From: Chlamydomonas sphaeroides
Lineage: Eukaryota; Chlorophyta; Chlorophyceae; Chlamydomonadales; Chlamydomonadaceae
Direction: 5' to 3'
DNA: 38,950 nucleotides
Assembly: GCA_001662425.1 (NCBI GenBank)
Contig: BDDC01000508.1
Coordinates: 1-38,950 of the forward strand
Shown one piece after another: positions 34,401 through 38,950 of this stretch (positions are counted from its first letter, which is position 1; each line of letters opens with the position of its first letter). The translations under genes were made by a program, and so were the position numbers. The notes beneath the pieces are model-generated. The model was given only the letters and a program-made list of their open reading frames with translations, did no database searches and was not told the origin of the DNA.

Positions 34401-37400
34401 GCGCCAAGAGGCCAAGCGCGCTGTGGTGGCGTGCACGCGCTCGTCAACTGCCACCTTGCCCAACGCCCTAGCTTCCCCACATGCGTGCCCGCGGCAGTGA
34501 CGCACGCAGCCCACGCGGTGCCCCTGGGCTGCCGTCCTGCGCTCCGGTCCGTCGCCCAGCAGCCGCACCCTCGCGCCCCGCGGCGTGGCCCCTCCCTGCC
34601 CTTCGTACACACGCCGCCAGCCCCCGGCGTGCCCATGTTCTGGAGACTGGGACCCACCTGCGTGCCCGCGCTGATGAACACGGCGCGCAGCACCGAGGCG
34701 GTGTGGCCCTCCAGCGTGCGCAGGCAGGAGTTGTCCACCAGCGACCACACCTTGAGCGTCTTGTCGCCTGCAACGGGGAGGGGAAGGGGCCGGGAGCAGG
34801 GGCAGGCGGGGGTTTCGCGCGTGTCGGTGGAGGCCCGGGAACAGTGCAGGCGTGCGGCCGAGCAGCGGTGGCACAGCCCAGCCCAGCCCCGCCCGGCGCC
34901 TGCCGCACCTGACGCCGACAGCAGCGCGCGCTCCAGCGGCGCGAACTCCACAGCCCACACGCCTCGCTTGTGGCCGCGGAGCACGGCCGTCTGTTTGATG
35001 GTGGTGGGGTTGGGGCCGGAGGAGAGGGCACGGACGCAGTCAGAAAGGGAGGCGGGCAGCAGTCCAAGGTGTGCCGTACCCACATCACGCATGCCTGATC
35101 CCATATGTGCGTGCGGGAGTCGCCGTACGGCAGTCACCGTCGCATTGCCGTACCTGCACCAGATCGGGCAGCTTCCACACGCGCACGGTGCGGTCCTGGC
35201 TGGCGGTTGCGACGAGCTGGTCGTTGGGCGCAACCGCCACCGCGTTGATGTCCTGGTGGGAGAGGGCAGCAACAGCAACAGACGGAGCGCGCTTGGACGT
35301 GGGCCTCAAACTCCCTCGCCGCCGCATGAGAAGCTCGCTTCCAGATGTACGGTCACAAGCATGAACCGCAGACAGGGTGCCACATGTCGGCGGCTGCCGT
35401 ACCTTGTCGTGACCCGCCACCGCCGCCAGCGTGCGGAGCGCCACCGGGCCGGAGCCCGCCGCGGCACCGTCGGCGGTCTTGGCCTTTTTGGCCTTCTTGC
35501 CGTCGGCGGCCGGCTCGGCGGCGTCGCCGCCCGTGAGCAGCGCCACCGCGGGTGCCATGTCCCATACCTGCATGGGAGAGATGGAGCGGCAGGAAAGGGA
35601 GGAAAGGGAGGAAAGGGAGGAAAGGGAGGGAAGGATTGCCGCAGCGCGCATGGCAGACTCAGCAAGCACACCATGAGGTGCTGGTACCGCCGCTCGTTGA
35701 GGGGCACGAAGCGGTGATCCATCCTGCAATGCCTGGCAGAGAGGAGGCATCACATAACTGAATAGCCCCACAACCCCACACCTTTATGAGCTTGTCGGAG
35801 CCGACCGAGACCAGGAACTTGTGGCTCCTGTGAAATGAAGGGACGAACAGGAGTCGTGGGTACGGTGGGCCTTATGCCGCATGCATGGCGACTACCGGAG
35901 CAGGATCGCGAGGTCCATCCCCTGCTCCCGTCCCACATGATGCCGCCTGCCCAGGCACATGGCGCGCCGTGTGGGTGGGCAACATGAGTTCAAAGCTCCC
36001 AATGCAGCTGCAGTGGCACAGCGGCCGTGTGAGGCGTGTGGTGGCGTGCGGCTGCGTCTGCCTCAGACAGTGGCCGTGAGTCAGCCCCGGGCCAGGGGCC
36101 CTAAGCTTCGGGAAAAGGATTGGATACGTGCCGTGTCATCAGTGGCGGCCGCGATGGCGTGGTCAGTGCAGTGCAGTGCTCCCCAGGTGCCGTATGCGAG
36201 TGTGCAGAGGCTGTGGCATGTGGCAGGGGTGTCGCATCCGAGCGACCGCTTGTGACACCCGCTGCCCCGTGCCCCGTGCCCCGGTCTCGAGCCTCAGACT
36301 GGGCAATGTCTCCGCCTCGGCGACTCCCCTAGCGGGGAGCGCCCTTAGCTTCGGGAAAAGGATTGGATACGTGCCGTGTCATCAGGGGTCTCGGCGCACG
36401 CGCGCGTGCCGTACCTTGGGTTTGTGTGTTCCAGTGTTAGGTAGAACAGAACTTTTCTGTGCTTAGGTGCTATGCTACCACTGCCGCTTTGCCCCGTCCC
36501 TTGGCCCACCCCCCCTCCGCACACAAGCCTCAGACTGGGCAATGTCTCCGCCTCGGCAGCTCTGCCGCCCTTAGCTTCGGGAAAAGGATTGGATACGTGC
36601 CGTGTCATCGCTGGCTTGGGAGAAGCCCAGGGCGCCTTGCGCAGCGCCACCTCGCGCGCTATCCCGCTTCACCGCCTGCTCGCTTCCAGCCAGCCCCACC
36701 GCACCCGCAGCAACCCCAGGCAGTGCACCCAAGCCACTGATCACGTCCACCCAGCCCTCCCTCCCAAGCCATGCCCCACCCCACTCACTTGCGGGACAAC
36801 GCCACGCCGTTGACCGCCCCCACGTGGCCCGTGCCCAGGCCCAGGCAGCGCCCGCTGGTGGCCTCCCACAGCCGCACCGCCTGGTCCTTGCCGCCGGACG
36901 CCAGCAGCGGCGGCAGGCCTGCGGAAGGATGCAAGCTTGGCGTTACGAACGCATCAGCAATGTCCAGAGGAATGGCCACGAGCACAAACCACCTTGACAG
37001 CAACGGCAAGAGATGCCCACCCGACACAGCCGAGCGACCCATCCCACCGCCCCAGATGGCAAGCCCCTCACGCATACCTCACCCCCCCGCCACCAGCCCA
37101 ACCGCCACCAGCCCAACCGCCAACGGCCCAACCGCCAACGGCCCAACCGCCACGCACCTCCCAGCGGCGTGCCCCCGTCCAGGCACAGCACGATGTCGGT
37201 GTGGCCCACCAGCGACACCCCGCAGCTGGCGGTGGCGGTCGAGTAGAGGCGCACCGTCTCGCTGTTGGTGGACACCGCGATGGCGCTGGGCTCGGCTGGC
37301 GGGCCCACGAAGCGCAGGTCCGTCACCTAGGGCAGAGGGAAGAGGGTGGAGGGAGGGGTAGGGGAAGAGGGGAGGGGAGGGGAAGCGGGTTGGGGCATCG

Positions 37401-38717
37401 CTAGGACAAGTACAGGCCGAGCTATGTAGGGGCACGGACGAGGCAGTTGCAAGAGAAAGGTGCGGGGAGGCCGGTGGCTGACACAGGGGCGGCGGAACGA
37501 CAGTGCAGGTCGGGGCGGGGCGGGCCGCGGCGGGCGGCCTCAGCACCACCCGGCCCTAGGTGCCCGGCAGCTGCCTCTCCATGCCACACCCATCACCGCA
37601 CTCGGAGCTGCTTTCCGCTGCACCCGACGGCCAGCACCCCCTCACCTGGTCCTGGTTGCCCACCAGCTGCCGCGACAGCACCAGCCGCCGCGCGCCGTCC
37701 ACCTCCTGAGCCAGGCAGGGGTTGGGTTGCAGGGAGGGCTCGGCGCTGCACGCCGCAGCGCACCGGAGCTCGCGAGCGGAAACGGGCCCATGCGGTGCCT
37801 TGGCCATGTGTATAGGCATCCCAGCCGCGCACCCCCGGCTTGGGCTGGCTGCTGTGCAAGGCCCTAACTCGAGCCCCAGCCCGAGCCCCAGCCCCAGCAA
37901 GCGCCCCAGCCTCCGAACCCAAACCCCCGAGCCCCCGAGCTCAGGGCCCCCACCTTGGCGGTGTACAGCAGCAGCCGCGCGTCCGCGGTGGTCGCCAGCA
38001 GCCCCACGCCCGCCACGCCCCCGGCTGCCACCGCGGCGGTCGAGGGCAGCAGCGCCAGGTCCGTCAGCTCGGCGGCGGCAGAGCCCGACACCGCAACCTG
38101 CACCGGGGGTGGCGGTGGCGAGGGGCGAGGTGGGGCGAGGAGCAGGTGCAGTTGCGTGCGCACGGATCTTCCCATTGCAGCCACCGATCTGCCCTTTGCA
38201 GCCACCGATCTGCCCTTTGCAACCACCGATCTGCCCTTTGCAACCGCTGATTTACGCAGACGGGTGATATCAAGCCCCAGCCCCGGGCCCCGTGCCCGGG
38301 CCCCGCCTCAGGGGCCCCACCTCGGGCGCCACCTCAGCCACGCAGGCGCCCGTGTCGGAGCGCCACAGCCTGGCAGCGGGGAGGCGGGGAGGCGGGGAGG
38401 CAGGGAGGCGGGGAGGCGGGGAGGCGGGGAGGCAGGGAGGCAAGGAGCGATTGGCGCAGCGCTCTGGTGCTGGGCGGGGGCCAGGGGTTGAGGAGCTGCG
38501 TGACGGCGCCCATCCCAGGAGGTTAGCCACGGGTCCCGCAGGCCGCGGCGCGTCCTGCTAACGCCAGCGCCCCGCCCCGACGCCAGCCACTGGAGCTGCC
38601 GGCCCCGGAGCTGGCGGGTGCCTCGTACTGTGGTCCCTGTGGCACCGCTGGGCCCCGCTCTCACTTGATGTGACCCTTCTCGCCGGCCGTTGCGAAGAAC
38701 ACCTGCTTCTTGGCGCC
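31481..38717 (-). CDS. UTP13: UTP13/TBL3 U3 snoRNP WD40 protein with long acidic C-terminal extension (5' end outside window)
   Basis: Sixteen exons found: 38717-38665, 38369-38321, 38097-37954, 37702-37646, 37326-37158, 36918-36789, 35827-35782, 35567-35403, 35252-35154, 34990-34909, 34767-34658, 34321-34232, 34063-33896, 33690-33357, 33160-33093, 32908-31481; 1063 codons, all in phase. WD40 blades match UTP13/TBL3 in order: VRLYSTATASCGVSLVGHTD, KDQAVRLWEA, DINAVAVAPNDQLVATASQD, GHKRGVWAVEFAPLERALLS, DGLVKLWNVASGECVNTFDE. The Utp13 C-terminal domain follows (GYCREWNTNAKHCHAAQAML, SGRHFSRLDRL, SSYLVDHTLEGMG). It works in the UTP-B subcomplex of the nucleolar SSU processome, for 18S rRNA processing. 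Known family members end soon after that domain. Here the last exon continues in frame for roughly 450 residues of Glu/Asp-rich and then Ala/Lys-rich sequence ending PAKKARRA. The first several WD repeats lie beyond the right edge; a small further exon may sit near 38887-38920. Confidence 0.92.
35592..35632 (+). repeat. GGAAAGGGA tandem repeat in a UTP13 intron
   Basis: About four purine-rich copies on the plus strand. On the transcribed strand they form a pyrimidine-rich tract upstream of the acceptor before exon 35567-35403. Confidence 0.8.
36060..36609 (+). repeat. Three degenerate tandem units of about 235 bp in a large UTP13 intron
   Basis: A 37-bp block containing GGAAAAGGATTGGATACGTG is identical at 36104-36140, 36347-36383 and 36573-36609 (spacings 243 and 226 bp). 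A second block, GCCTCAGACTGGGCAATGTC and following bases, is identical at 36291-36321 and 36527-36557, with a degraded partner near 36060. They lie in the 961-bp intron 35828-36788. Confidence 0.9.
36424..36452 (+). repeat. 29-bp dispersed repeat, copy 2
   Basis: Identical to 27626-27654. It lies between the second and third copies of the 37-bp block in the large UTP13 intron. Confidence 0.9.
37088..37152 (+). repeat. 14-bp tandem repeat in a UTP13 intron
   Basis: About four copies of a CAGCCCAACCGCCA-like unit, adjacent to the donor of exon 37326-37158. Confidence 0.8.
38174..38246 (+). repeat. 21-bp tandem repeat in a UTP13 intron
   Basis: Three and a half copies of a 21-bp unit (TTTGCARCCACCGATCTGCC plus one base) in the intron between exons 38369-38321 and 38097-37954. 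Confidence 0.9.
38378..38444 (+). repeat. GGGAGGC tandem repeat in a UTP13 intron
   Basis: About eight heptamer-like copies lie just upstream (on the transcribed strand) of the acceptor of exon 38369-38321, forming its pyrimidine tract. Confidence 0.85.
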
Positions 38718-38925
38718 CTGCAGGCGGCGCGCAGGCGTTGGGAGGAGCAGGTCCTGCTCCGACCAAGACGAGCGCATCGGGTGTCCCGCTCGCCCTCCTC
38801 ACCCAGGCCCAGACCAGCGCTTCTGTCGACAGCATCCATCGCAGGCTCATCCTCGACGCATCCGCGCCCCCTACGAGCCCCTGACCTTGCCAGGCGTCTG
38901 ATCCAGTCCGCCCCTCCCCTACCTA

Positions 38926-38950
38926 CCCACCCACCCACCCACCCACCCAC
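38926..38950 (+). repeat. (CCCA)n microsatellite at the window edge
   Basis: At least six tetranucleotide copies run to the last base. They are probably intronic in UTP13. Confidence 0.85.

Overview
This window is nuclear DNA of a green alga, most likely a chlamydomonadalean (Chlamydomonas/Volvox-like) species. The reasons are a very GC-rich sequence; genes cut into many short exons with GTGAGN or GTGCGN donors and pyrimidine-rich acceptors; Ala/Gly/Pro-rich proteins; a TGTAA motif (the usual volvocine poly(A) signal) downstream of every stop codon; and a nucleus-encoded photosystem I antenna gene. All exon models were built by hand from splice motifs, reading phase and protein motifs. In each model every junction keeps phase and the exon lengths sum to a multiple of three. 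No tRNA, rRNA, CRISPR array or complete transposon was recognised.

Layout, left to right. (1) 4364 to 727, minus: a C3HC4 RING finger joined to a protein kinase domain and then, by in-frame splicing, to a C-terminal FG-repeat tail. (2) 10565 to 5342, minus: a 1329-residue FG nucleoporin of the nuclear-basket Nup1/Nup136/Nup153 type. The tail of gene 1 and the 3' end of gene 2 share coding sequence, intron position and intron ends, so gene 1 looks like a chimera that captured the end of a nucleoporin gene. (3) 11831 to 18511, plus: an unrecognised protein of about 1035 residues. (4) 20656 to 22229, plus: a photosystem I light-harvesting protein (LHCA). (5) 25706 to 23577, minus: an mRNA-export adaptor with an N-terminal UAP56-binding motif (UIF/UIEF-like). 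(6) 26093 to 29313, plus: DCP2, the mRNA decapping Nudix hydrolase, head-to-head with gene 5 across 386 bp. (7) From beyond the right edge to 31481, minus: UTP13/TBL3, a U3 snoRNP WD40 protein with an unusual acidic C-terminal extension of roughly 450 residues; its first exons lie outside the window.

Four of the seven genes act in RNA handling (nuclear pore basket, export adaptor, decapping, rRNA processing). Whether that clustering means anything is untested. The most novel item is the RING-kinase-FG chimera: a predicted ubiquitin ligase/kinase that carries a pore-like cohesive tail and lies directly downstream of its apparent tail donor.
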